64,000 bases of DNA. Source: Gymnopus androsaceus JB14. Taxonomy: Eukaryota > Basidiomycota > Agaricomycetes > Agaricales > Omphalotaceae. Positions 47,552 through 58,111 of this stretch are shown piece by piece; position 1 is the stretch's first letter, and the number at the start of each line of letters is the position of its first letter. The notes beneath the pieces were generated by a model that saw only the letters and a list, made by a program, of their open reading frames with translations, made no database searches and was not told the origin of the DNA. The stretch spans positions 1-64,000 of the forward strand of contig ML769426.1 of assembly GCA_009733575.1 (NCBI GenBank). The letters run 5' to 3'. The translations under genes were made by a program, and so were the position numbers.

Positions 47552-48445
47552 ATGTCCGACAAACTCCTTGCATCACTACAAAAGGCTGTCGAGTCCCTTG
47601 AAAAAGACAGGGACACACAGCGTCAGCAGATTGAAAACCTGACGGGCGAAGTAGGAGAGCTGAAGGGCGAAGTAGAAGAGCTGAAGGGCGAAGTAGAAGT
47701 GCTCAAATTGCTCACGGCCATTTCTCTCCCTCGCCTTGAATCGATAATTTTCAACATTCTGGTTCGAGTGGCGTCCAATCACATATTCTGGGCCTCACTC
47801 GAAGAAAGATGGTTGTCCGTCAAAGAGGTGAAGAAGAGGGAGATGGAACTCGCATGGGAACGCACCCAAAGTCGCACGTCAAATGAGAAACTGGAGGAAG
47901 TGGGCAGAAAGATAGTTGAAAGATTGGAGAAGAAAAGGGCCTGGTCTGTGCAAAAATCGGAGGAAAGAAGACAATTCGAAAGAACCTACAACTATAACTC
48001 TAGGCTGCCGGTGATTAATGTAGTAAACCAGCTGCAAGCTGAATCCCTCCCAGGTCAGCTCATCACCAAGGATGATATTGAGTTCATCTATCAAGAAGTA
48101 CGTGCTTTTTTCACTTTTCACTTATTGAATCGGCTGGAATTTTGGTTGCAGTACATAAAGATCGTCCATTGGCGAAGTCATTCCTCCCGCAAGGTTACCA
48201 CAAGAGAGTTGTCAAGTATCCTTACTCACCTCTCCGACAAAGGCGAAACAGCGATAGTGAGACGCATGAAACAACTCTATCGTATCATCTTTGGTTTCGC
48301 ATATGATGAAATACCAGCCGGGTCTGAGGAAGTGGAGATTGAAAATGGTATGGTTCATTTCAGTGATCCTTGCATGCAGCCTGATCTGATGCTGTCGACA
48401 GATGGTTCGGATTACGGCGGGGAGACAATGGTTGCCTCAGGATAA
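47552..48445 (+). CDS. Family C copy 2: coiled-coil protein, unknown
   Basis: Intact 297-codon frame starting MSDKLLASLQKAVESLEKDR. The region holds a 54-bp in-frame intron candidate (about 48099-48152, GTACGTGC...TTGCAG), without which the protein is 279 residues. Residues 1-55 form a coiled coil built on a 21-bp tandem repeat coding GELKGEVEELKGEVEVLK. A charged helical region follows (MELAWERTQSRTSNEKLEEV), then a C-terminal part with VVNQLQAESLPGQLITKDDI and RMKQLYRIIFGFAYDE. No family recognised; cytosolic, from lack of signal or membrane segments. It is the only copy of C readable throughout. Confidence 0.6.
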   Translation: MSDKLLASLQKAVESLEKDRDTQRQQIENLTGEVGELKGEVEELKGEVEVLKLLTAISLPRLESIIFNILVRVASNHIFWASLEERWLSVKEVKKREMELAWERTQSRTSNEKLEEVGRKIVERLEKKRAWSVQKSEERRQFERTYNYNSRLPVINVVNQLQAESLPGQLITKDDIEFIYQEVRAFFTFHLLNRLEFWLQYIKIVHWRSHSSRKVTTRELSSILTHLSDKGETAIVRRMKQLYRIIFGFAYDEIPAGSEEVEIENGMVHFSDPCMQPDLMLSTDGSDYGGETMVASG

Positions 48446-48837
48446 GACCAATCTGTTTCCTCTTCCGGCTCACATCCTAGCATCAAGAGCCTCTCGTGAG
48501 CTGTGTACTTCGCATTCATCTCTAGTTTGATTAGAGGTTCTTGATAGTTTTCTTCATCATAGTTCCATTACCTTATTCATACTCACTCGTTATAGTCTCA
48601 TCCTTTGTTATAGTTCTCTTTCTTCATCATAGTTCCTGTTATTTGTACTGTTTCTCATTTTGTTTGGGAATGGACCCCTGTTCCTCCAATTTGGTCAACA
48701 AATGGATTTTGAGCAATGTAAGTTTGTGAGACTTGGCTTATTGGACGCCGTCGCGGCAACCACGGGGAAAGGTTCGCATCTTGTTCTTCTGGTCTCGCTT
48801 CTAGTTCACAACAAAGTTGGCCTTTTACACAGAAAAC

Positions 48838-50450
48838 ATGGCATCCGGTGCTTCTAGGAAAAAGAGAACTGGAAACTCTCGCTCTCGAGCCGTAGAAGAA
48901 CTAGTCGCTCTGATCTAACTATGCGGTCCTTCGAGAAAAGGCATGTCTCTCGTGTGAAGCTAGTTCGTTTTCCTTCTTGTCTCTTGCCAGAATTCGCCTT
49001 TTAAAGTTTGTTTTTGGCTGTTAAGGTCAGATGGACGGTCAATCACTTCAGCCACAGGATACCCAAGTATGTGTTGCATCTTATGTCCCTCATGCATCGT
49101 ATCTAAACGTAGTCTCCACAGTGCCTCATCCTAATCATCGGACTTTTTCCTTGGTGCGTTGTTTTTCTAACATTACCTATCGAACATTACATTGACCAAG
49201 TGCAATATATATGACAGTCGACGAATGCGCTGCTACTCTCCCTCTTGCTGCTCAAGATAGCTCCGAAGAGGACTTCGAAATGGTTGGTGCTTCGGAACTT
49301 GAAAAGTCTTTGGTTTGTAACATGCCTTTCTCTTCCTGCTCTTCTAATCTGATATATTTTCTTATTCAGCCAACGAGCTTTTTGGCCGGTCCCTCCTACT
49401 CGTAATCTCCTGTCCGCGAGGAGAACACGGTTCAAGCTTCCCTAACGAGCGTGTTGGTAACTGCGCAACAAGACCTGCCCGTCGTACTTCTTCCCTACAT
49501 GGTTCCGACTGCTTCTTCGTCAGTTTTTGTTGTCTCCTCTGGCTGTGATGAAGATGCTATTCAAGACAACAATCATGCGTTGGTTCCTTACGGATGTTCC
49601 TCGTCGGCCCAATCGTTGGAGATTCTGGCTCCAGTGACTGCACGGCCAAATTTCGACCATCTTGACCGTTTAACAAAGATCCCCTCTTTGCCAAACCTAG
49701 ACGTGGAATCTTCTTCAACCACTCACTCAACTCCCATGGGTACGGAGCTAACCATCACAACGGTAGCACTCAGGGATCCATCACCCCGTATCTCCTCTGC
49801 CAGGCTCACAGTGACCACTGTGGCTATCACCAGCAATGTTGTCGTTCCCAGTCGTTTCACGGCTCCAATCGTTGCTGCTCAGTCCTATGAGCACTCTCTG
49901 ATAGCGCTTCCCATCCGCAATCGAAGTCTAGTTCTTTCTGCCCGTGATGATCCCTCTTTGTCTCTTAGCAATCACGCGTCGCCCACCATGGCTGGCACAA
50001 CTGACGCTACAGTTCAAGGTAGCACTGCCCGTTCGTCTGATCGTTTTCTCGCTATGCCTTTTGCTCGCAGGAATCGGGCCCTGTATTTGCACCATCCAGT
50101 CAAGGTTCCACCCAGGTAGCTAGATCTTTATCCAACGCTATCGTTCCCGCAGGACTTGCCTCCTTTTCATTAGCTCCCTCCAGAGCGACACGTCAAAGTT
50201 CCGCCGAATCCGGATCTTCATCCAGCGATATCGTTTCCTCAGGACCTGCTTCCTTTCTCCGTCTTCGCTATCCCTTGTACTTGGTGATACTACTGGCAGT
50301 GGAATTTGTGATGACGTTCGCAGCGAATGATCCGTCTCCTTATAGCGTTTATTCAATATCGGTTTGGCATTATAAGATATTGGTAGTACAAGTGGTGATA
50401 TTTTACTATATTATTTGGTTCGTTGATGCGGTGTGCGTTTTTCTGGGTTA
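48838..50450 (+). pseudogene. Family A copy 4, frameshifted, next to a transposon insertion
   Basis: First exon MASGASRKKRTGNSRSRAVE shifts frame after ELVAL because one base is missing (GCTCTGATCTAACT versus GCTCTCGATCCAACT). The main exon (from 49376/49451) reads further than the others (SLPNLDVESSSTTHSTPMGT ... IALPIRNRSLVLSARDDPSL) but loses several bases near 50095 and ends in VPPR before the membrane segment, which is present in another frame at about 50270-50330. The 3' flank is cut at 50453 by the 5.6-kb element. Confidence 0.6.
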
Positions 50451-50499
50451 ATCTATGGCAATAATAGTGGGTAAAAATTATTTTACAACACATGTCATG

Positions 50500-51090
50500 G
50501 ACCTTAAAGTACATATTTTTTAACACTAAAGTACATAGTTTTTGACCCTGAAGTACATGATTTTCATGATCCCAAAGCATGTTTAGCACATGAAAGCACA
50601 TGTTTCTCCTCTGCAGTATGTGCTTTTTGAAGCTTCTAGATCCCCATACATGAGTCTTCCAATCCATGTTAGGTGTATTCAGCCTATGTTAACTTGTCTC
50701 CTATGTCTGACCTCAGTACATGTTACACATTCATTGTCCATGTTACTCTGCAGCCCATGTCTCTGTTCAATAGATGTTGTACATCTCCAATATATGTTAA
50801 GCCTGCATCACCAGTCAAGGGTCTGCTGGTGTTTCACATCCTATGTGTAGCCTTAGTACATGATATCCATTCTCAGCCCATGTTTGGTCACATCTTATGT
50901 TTGTTCCTAGCCCATGACCCTGCTCTCAGTACATGCTACATTTTGTTCAGTACATGTTACAGTTTGCAGCCCATGCTAACCTGCATCCTATTTTTTATCT
51001 CAGTACATGCTATAGGTTTTCAACCAATGCTAGCCTGAATCCTATGTTCTATTTCACTACATGTTACAGTTTCACAACCAATCTTCCTTG
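50500..51090. repeat. CATG-rich irregular subterminal repeats, left
   Basis: Loose 20-30 bp units around CTCAGTACATG, GCAGCCCATG and TTACAGTTT. The reverse complement of 55620-55980 contains the same kind of words (CTCAGTGCATG, CTCAGTACATG), so the two arrays face each other. Confidence 0.65.
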
Positions 51091-51140
51091 ACCTTTTGGG
51101 TGCTTAGTGCCAAAAAAGCAAGGACTAGCTATTGCGTTAT

Positions 51141-51893
51141 CTAACAGCGGCCGGACAACCAGCGGCCAGGTATTTCCAACACTCCCAATTGTACGGTTGC
51201 GTAGCAATCATAACTGAAAGGCAAAAGTAATAAACAAAAAATAAGATAACAACATCTAGTCCAGCACTTTCCTTGGTCCACCTCTCAATAAACCCAAGAA
51301 CTTCTTTCCTTCTCAACTCGGCTCTTCTCTGGATCAACCAATTCCCAAACAGGTCTTCTCCCTGATTATCCTTCAAAACAATTGTGCGAGAGTTGGACAT
51401 GGTGAACAAATAACGACAGTGGTATGGTCAAACAGGGCTCCCACTGGAACCAGCAAATTGGGGACATGGGTGCTTTCAGATACGGCGTAGACACTGCTTT
51501 CAAGTACGGCAGATCAGGTTTGGTTCGGTAATCAATGATATGTGACTTTGGCCTCACTTGGGCAGGTACTGGCTTCGGCCCCAGTTGCAGTCGATGCAAC
51601 GGTAACGAGTACTGGCTTCAGCCCCAGTGGCAGCAACAAATTGGGGTAAGCAGAGAGTGAGCAACAACAGTGACAGGTGGTAGCTCTAGAGGCCCAGTCT
51701 CATAATCTGTTAGATAACAAGATGGCACGGTCAGTACAACCCCGGTAAGACTCAATGGGGAGGGAATCGATGGGGGGAAAAGGGAAGCAAGATTAATTGA
51801 TCAAGTGTAACTATGTGTATTATATACTGAAGGAATAGGAGGTATATGCAATGTGTGGAGTGGCCGGACAACCAGCGGCCAGGTATTTCCAAC
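51141..51893 (-). mobile_element. Short LTR retrotransposon remnant (TRIM-like, copia type)
   Basis: On the minus strand an LTR-like sequence starts TGTTGGAAATACCTGGCCGC (51893) and ends GTTATCTAACA (about 51705). Its first ~32 bases recur at 51178-51147, in direct orientation. Between them a short ORF starts MSNSRTIVLKDNQGEDLFGN (about 51400), a plausible gag beginning. The LTR has TG...CA ends. The second LTR is truncated and there is no pol, so it is internally deleted. Confidence 0.55.
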
Positions 51894-51926
51894 ATATTGT
51901 TGGAATGATAACACTCAGAGAACTAA

Positions 51927-51999
51927 GGTCCTGTGGTGTACTGGTTAACACCCTTGGTCTAGATACAAAAGAGCCTGAGTTCAAATCCCAGCAGGGTCA
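51927..51999 (+). ncRNA. tRNA-derived sequence (SINE head or tRNA pseudogene)
   Basis: 73 nt with correct spacing throughout: a 7-bp acceptor stem GGTCCTG/CAGGGTC with G:T pairs, D stem GTGT/ACAC, A-box-like TGGTGTACTGG, 17-nt anticodon arm CTTGG-TCTAGAT-ACAAA with only three pairs, 5-nt variable loop, T stem CTGAG/CCCAG with one mismatch and B-box-like GAGTTCAAATCCC. Position 33 is C, not T, so it is not a functional tRNA. More non-coding sequence follows without a clear end, as in tRNA-derived SINEs. Confidence 0.65.
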
Positions 52000-52537
52000 T
52001 TACTAGGTGGTTTAGTGCCTCAGGGAGTCACTGTATGCCATGTGATGTGTCCAGAACACATTGCTGCATATCTGTGATTTCAACAGCAATCTGACTTGGG
52101 TGCTAGATCCGGGAATTAGAAAAGCAGTTCTTACTATGGAGGAGCTGCAAACACTTGAATCCAAAGCATCAGTGGGGATGAGACACTCAGATTCTCATGA
52201 GGGAATGTGTGTTTACAAATGGAATTGGTGCACATGACTGAAGGCAGGAGGTGGGTGGTGTCAGTCAGTTCCAGTGCACAAGGTGACCTGAGCAGAGCCC
52301 AGGACACAAATATTGTATACAAAATGTATTACAATTGTAAGTAATGCTTATGTCTACAAATTAATTACAACTGTAAGTAGCATCAATAATTACCTTATAT
52401 ATATGATTCGGCACGCAAACTTTGGGCCCGCCTCTGCTTCCCTCCCCTCCCTTGCTGCGCTCGGGGGGTCCCCCGGGCCGGGAAGTCATTGGCGGGCACT
52501 CTAAAGCCTCGTTTGCGCTTATTTTGATAGGTGGCAG

Positions 52538-52572
52538 CCCCTAACCCTAACCCCAACCCCTAACCGCTAACC
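52538..52572 (+). repeat. Interstitial telomere-like tract
   Basis: CCCCTAACCCTAACCCCAAC followed by CCCTAACCGCTAACC, which is a degenerate (TAACCC)n run; TTAGGG is the usual fungal telomere repeat. A GC-rich block precedes it and a hairpin AGGGTTCGCCC/GGGCAAACCCT follows at 52609-52635. Confidence 0.6.
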
Positions 52573-52649
52573 TAGTATGTTTGGCGATGCCAGACTAGCT
52601 CTCTGATGTTAGGGTTCGCCCTTCGGGCAAACCCTACATTGTAGACGCA

Positions 52650-52768
52650 TTGTAGACGAGAGTCTTCCTTATGCCAAGGTATTTGCAAATCATAGGAACA
52701 TCAAGATTATGCTCCAGGAATAGGACAGCAATTCTAGCTTTCAGATCATCTGAATAGCATTGAGGCAT
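52650..52768 (-). pseudogene. N-terminal fragment of a Tc1/mariner-type transposase
   Basis: From 52768 on the minus strand: MPQCYSDDLKARIAVLFLEH then NLDVPMICKYLGIRKTLVYN. This is the helix-turn-helix start of fungal IS630/Tc1/mariner transposases. Nothing of the catalytic core follows. Confidence 0.65.
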
Positions 52769-52959
52769 GATGAGGAATACTATGAGGCCGCTGGTGCTGC
52801 TTGGCCACTTATGCCAAAGTAGTTGCTCAATTTTTTTAAAATTTTTGTATTCCGCAGGCTAAAAAAAAGCCCTGTAATGATATTTATACACATTATAATT
52901 CAATATAGTAGTTCATTGAAGCTATTTAGCTTGTAATCGTAGTTCAAGATAAATCTCAG

Positions 52960-53060
52960 GCCATCCCAGGCTGTCCCAGGCTTCCTCAGGCTTCCTCAGG
53001 CTGCCCCAGGTTCCCTCAGGTTGTACTCAGGTTGTGCTCAGGTTGTGCTCAGGCTGCAAT
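52960..53060 (+). repeat. ~12-bp CCAGGCTGTC/CTCAGGTTGTG tandem repeat
   Basis: About eight degenerate units in a row (CCCAGGCTGTC, CTCAGGCTTC, CTCAGGTTGTG). Non-coding. A similar GCCTAAGTCACC/CTCAGG vocabulary continues to 53220. Confidence 0.7.
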
Positions 53061-53455
53061 GAGGCTCCCTCTGGTGATATCAGGATTTGGGCAAATTCCT
53101 AGGTAGCCTAAGTCACCCTCAAGTAATATCAGGATTTGGGAAAATTCCTAGGTGGCCTAAGTCACCCAGGTTGTCCATGTTGCCCAGGTCATATTAGTCT
53201 AACCTATAGGCTATCCCAGGCCCAGACCATTTTTGCTGATGTACATGTGATTACCAGTTATCCTGCCTTCCGGGTGCCTCCCGTACTTGATAACCATTCA
53301 TCAGGCCCTCCTGATAACTTGCACAGCCTCCCTACAGTATATAAGTAGACACTCCAAGTCCATGTACCCTAGTCTGTTATTACCATTGTAACCAAATCAA
53401 TCCTGTTTTGCTTCTGTCTCTGTCTCTGTCTCTCTGTTTTGTCTGTTCCAACTAG

Positions 53456-54490
53456 TTGTGCCTTCCAAGCTCTGTTCAAAGGCTCACTGTCATCTGCATT
53501 GACTGCAAGGCTCCATATGTAGATCCCAAATCTATGTCCAGACTCCAGAGCTCACTGTCTTCTATCTCTGTTTACAACTTTACAACCAAAGCTCCCTGGG
53601 AGCTTCCCATTTGGGTTTTGCTACCTGTAGAACCTCTGGCACTGTCCGCTTTCACCCTATTCCATCCACTCCCACCCTATTCCGTCCGCTCCCACCCTAT
53701 TCCCGTCCACTCCCACCCTATTTCCGTCTGCTCCCACCCTATTCCACCTACCTCCACCCTATTTCCATCCGCATTCACTGTACTCCACCTGCATTATCCA
53801 TATTTGGACATATTACACCTTTTGGACCGCCCAGGCTTCATCAATATTCCATCCACTTCCACTCACTTCTGGCTGTTGGACCACAATACCACCCAATTCC
53901 TCCTGATTATGTCATCGGGTGGCCCATACACTGCTCCTAGCATCTCCAAGGCTCATGCTGTTTTGTACAACACTTGTACTACTGTCCAGACCCACCTTAC
54001 AGCATGGTTACCCTGGGTGGTCATGTTTGGTCTCCACTTACATCTAGGTGCAAGACATTTGGGATACATTGGTTCAAGATCCATTTTGTGCACAGGGTCT
54101 CACACTCTTCCTGCTCCTGCTCCTCCCCCTTGCATCAATCCACACCCCGGATCAATTCAAGAGGTGAGGTTCATCCCTTGGAAGGTCATGCCTTCCAAAT
54201 TGACAGTGGTACACAGCACCACTGTAAATTCACATTTTGGCACAGCCAGGCCCTTGAAAAGGGACTGGATGGACCGAGTCACTGTCCAGCAATTCCATGA
54301 ACAAGATCTCCAAGAAATTGGAGATTCACAATTCCCTGACCAGGGAATTGAATTTAATATTGATGGTTATGCCATTGACAAATGTTTAGATGGTGGTAAA
54401 GACCCACTGTCCAAATTACAATTTGGCATAGCCAGACCCTCAAAAAGGGACTGGATGAACCAAGTTGCTGTCCAGCAACTCTGTGAATGA
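53456..54490 (+). other. Long ORF of unknown nature inside the 5.6-kb element
   Basis: 344 codons without an intron, preceded by a TATATAAG box (about 53337) and a (CTGTCT)n pyrimidine tract, the layout of an LTR leader or a transposon promoter. Residues 62-105 are an 18-20-bp minisatellite (53645-53775, CCACCCTATTCCRTCC units) coding His/Pro/Ser repeats. The end contains an approximate 96-bp direct repeat (54230 and 54418) coding KRDWM(D/N).V.VQQ..E twice, the second ending in the stop. I recognise no domain; composition (many His, Leu, Pro, Ser) suggests it may not be a real protein. Confidence 0.3.
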
Positions 54491-54513
54491 GATCTCCAAG
54501 AAATTGGAGATTG

Positions 54514-55600
54514 TCAATGTGTATATACAATATATATAATTAGCCTGAACAGAAGAAGCTTATATTTTCGGCATTCTTCTTGGAAGAGGAAAGGAAAGCG
54601 ATCACAAGTTTTTACCTTGCTACCAAACCAATGCACCACAAGCTTGAACTTTCTAATACACTCGGTTAAGAGTGACCAGAATTGTTTGTTAATGCGATCA
54701 ACCATTTGACAAAGTTGCAATGGTTGTAAGACCTTCGTCAAACAGACTTGGGGCCCATAACCTGTTGAACAGCAAGTGAGACCAAATAGTGAAATCACAT
54801 TACTAACCAAGTGTAGAGCTTGAGAGATGACACAGTTTTGAGAGAGCTTAGTATTGTCAGATGAGACAGTGAAGCAGTAGTTATGCAGAGCAATGGGGAC
54901 TACAAGTAAACTACTACAGCTTATATACTAAATGTCTGTAAAACTGTACAGTACCCTAAATCTAATAATAGGTACAGTATTGGTAAGTGTCCATGTGGAC
55001 AATGGTCCCTACAATGTGATGTATGTATATACATCAGCAGTTGATATCCTAGCTATAACCACATGTACGTAAATAGCGAATGACATTAATCAAATGATAT
55101 CAATACATAGGAATGTGATTCTGGTGATTGGTAAGCCAATGTTGAATATCACGGTACAAAGTACCTGATCATGTGTCCATGATTGCGAGTGTATCTTTCA
55201 ACAGACAGATGCTACAATCCAAAACGTCACAAATCATCACACATTGCCTGGTTCTGTAGGTGGTGATCCTCACACTGTCAGAGACATTGCTTAAATGTAA
55301 CTACTTACCATAGTCCAAACCAAAGTGGCTCAGGATTGACTTGGGGGGGAAAAAACAGAGCTTGTCAAAGTCTAATTTACAATGATGCATTATGTAGTGT
55401 TGGTGGGAGAAAACAACAGCTGTCAAGCGGTGACACTGAGATAATAAGATGCCAAAATGGGTTGACAGCTTTGTGATCCCGTAGAAGCTCATAGCAAGCC
55501 ATAGGACGTTGGAACCCATAGCAGGCTGCTATGGGCAGGACTATGGCTGCTATGACCTGCTATGGCTTGCTATTGCTCCTATAATCATCTCCCAGGTTTT
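54514..55600. other. Non-coding interior of the 5.6-kb element
   Basis: AT-rich with short ORFs only. A run of GCTATGGCTGCTATGACCTG-like units at 55515-55575 is a small tandem repeat. Confidence 0.45.
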
Positions 55601-55619
55601 GCTGATATATTATAATGAA

Positions 55620-55985
55620 TACCCCAAGTTTACCTTGGATTATACATCACAGGAAATGCAGTGCCTTGAAATAAGCTCAGCATGCACTGAGATTGAACAT
55701 AGGTTATGATTCAACATACACTGTGAATACATGGCATGCATTGAGTTCAAACATGGATTGGGGTTGAACATAGCTTGCATTGGGTTATGATTCAAGATAG
55801 GTTGTGAATACATTGCATGCACTGAGTTCAAACATCAATTGGCACTGAACATAGGCTGCATTCAGTACATGTACTGAGCTTAGATGTAGGTTATGATTCA
55901 ATATATGTTGGGAGTACATGACATGCACTGAGATCAAACATAGGGTGCAGTTGTATATAGGTTATGAAGGGGTAGCATGTACCCA
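55620..55985. repeat. CATG-rich irregular subterminal repeats, right
   Basis: Units of about 60-70 bp around GCATGCACTGAG, TTGAACATAGG and TATGATTCAA. They mirror the left array in inverted orientation. Confidence 0.65.
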
Positions 55986-56182
55986 TAGGAGTAAGGGGTG
56001 GTGTGCTTGAGACATCAATTAGGTTGGGGAAAACAGTGTATTCTAAAAGAGTGGTGTACTGAGAGATAATTTTTACCCACTATTATTGCCATATTAATCC
56101 ACTAATATACACAAGACTTTACATATCGCATATGTACCTACAGTATATGCTCCTTTGTGCAACGTGTCTCACAGAACTCTTC

Positions 56183-58111
56183 CTATGATTCTATCCAAGA
56201 ATATACACGATCTCTGTGTGTTTGCTCCATTGTCTGAAATACAGAAGCAGGTAGCTGAGTCTCCGCCCAGCCATCGTGGATGGTCTGAAGGAAAAAGAAG
56301 TTCATCCCAGCTCGGCTCAGGCCTTGAGAGAAAAAGTTTATTGTGGATGCAGTCTGGGATTTGGAGGCATTAAAGTCATCTTGGAACAAGCGCCAGGCTA
56401 GCGAAAGCACGAGAGCCCGATAACGAGGACCTCCAGTTGTGTACGAAGGATCCTCGGGTCAGCTGTATCATCATTCCATTTCAATGTCCCGCCAGAGAGT
56501 AAACGTGTCGCCGTGGAGTCCAAGAGTCTAACAATGTCCCCGTCAATCAGCCAGTGACGGAGAGTCTCATTATACCTTGAAACTCTCATCAAGCGGTGAA
56601 TGAAATGTACAACAGCGTCTAGGTTAAGCGGACAGCTCTCACTCGATAGACAGTTTTTAGGACAGAGCATGAAAAATGGATCAGACTCTGGAGCGCGACT
56701 TCTACAATTTCGATTAGCGACATACCTGAAAGTAAGAGTATAATATAGAAACTGAACATACAAAAGTAGGATAAGCCGATGAACGATTCGGATAAAGGTT
56801 TCTCGAGCATGATCAGGAGGAGTTTGCTCGATATACATTTCTAGACCGGCTCCGACTTCATCTGAATGGACGCAAGCCCAAAGACGATACAGTGACCTTA
56901 AAGCTCGAAAGCAAGTATCTTCATCCAACGTTGAAGACCTGTATCAAAAATCATTATCTGTAAGATTCTGCGAAGGAACGTTTACCTACCCCGAAAACTC
57001 AAGGAGATCGACCTGCATATCATCAAGAGAATATGGTCACCAAACTTCATTAACCTTTTACTTCGGGGTTCGATCCAGTCCATCACCAATGTATTGAAGA
57101 CAGAACTGATTCGCCACTGAATTTGTTTCTGTCCGAGTGAGTACCAGATTTGACCACGCAGTGAACTCCTGTCCCGATCCGATGCAAAGTTTTGGAAAGC
57201 AAACATGGGCCAGAGAGGCCATAAGTCGCGTATTGCATGAGATTGAATCATTTGGTGAGCGTATTCGTCTGACAGCGCTTCCACCAAGAACGAGTTACAG
57301 GTAGCGATAACGCTTGATTTTTGAAAGGTTTTTGTTCTCGTACCAAATACGACAGGGATTCTTGAAAGTCGGAGACGTATAAATGGAGCAGTAGATCCAG
57401 CGAGCCACAATTAATGGCGGTCGACCATGTCTCTTCACCTGAAGAGGCAAAGAATCGAAGGAAATCGACAATGGGAGTCCATAGAATGATCCTCCCATTT
57501 GGAAAGATTTTGTCGATAGGCAGAAATGAGAGCATCTTCAGCACTACTGCGAGAAGTTCTTGAGGGAGAAAATACTTTAGTCACAACCGAAAATTGATAG
57601 TGGCGGATTAAGAACCTTATTGGATCAATGACAAGCTAGAATTTCCGAGAGCAAGAGATTGACTTCAACCTCTGGCCAAACTCGCAAAGCTTCAATGAGA
57701 TAAGCAGTAGACCGAGAAGCGATCTGTCTCATTATAAGCTGCAGAGCGCGAATGCGCGTAGAATCAGGATACATATGGATCCTATTCCTGAATTAGACGG
57801 GACTAGTAGATAGAGAACATTGACGCATACCTTGACAACTCCAAAAGATCGGAATACATCTCACGTAGGCCGGCGACGTTATCGTAATTACGATGAGGGA
57901 AATGTGTTGCAATAGAGGAAAGCCGTCGGGATATAAGGATTTGATCGATACCCTTGAGGGTCAATTTACCAAAGTTTTGTATCGCTTTACCTGCTAAAGA
58001 GCCAGGACCTACGAATGTGCTCGTAGAAGTGGCTGTAGAAAAGGAATATAGACTTTCAGCAGACTGGGATTCAACCGGTAAAGTCGCAGAGCGCATTGAT
58101 GAACGTTTCAT
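56183..58111 (-). pseudogene. Family B copy 3, full length but frameshifted
   Basis: The only copy with a first exon: MKRSSMRSATLPVESQSAES at 58111, continuing GPGSLAGKAIQNFGKLTLKG to a donor at about 57830. Later exons match copies 1 and 2 (SGEETWSTAINCGSLDLLLH; SLRGQIWYSLGQKQIQWRIS; STLDEDTCFRALRSLYRLWA). Near 56457 GGGG is GGG, which shifts LEVLVIGLSCFR out of frame, and near 56320 and 56280 a loss and a gain of one base bracket another altered stretch. The intact protein would be about 600 residues, without known domains; repeated Leu-rich helices would suit an armadillo-like fold, which is a guess. Confidence 0.6.

Larger units (their letters stand above)
50454..56093. mobile_element. 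TATGGC-end transposon (5640 bp) with nested debris
   Basis: Left end TATGGCAATAATAGTGGGTA at 50454; right end its reverse complement to 56093 (inverted match about 28 bp, to AAAAATTAT). The 6-bp direct repeat TTAATC flanks it (50448-50453 and 56094-56099), and the unfilled site is at 44944-44949 in the sister unit. It has the same first bases and duplication length as the 38672-40835 element. Inside are CATG-rich subterminal arrays, a short LTR element, a tRNA-like sequence, a mariner fragment and an unknown ORF. No intact transposase is visible. Confidence 0.85.

Noticed and set aside
57060..57085. B-box-like GGGTTCGATCC as a tRNA gene
   Set aside because: It lies in a coding exon of family B and has no A box or stems at the right spacing.
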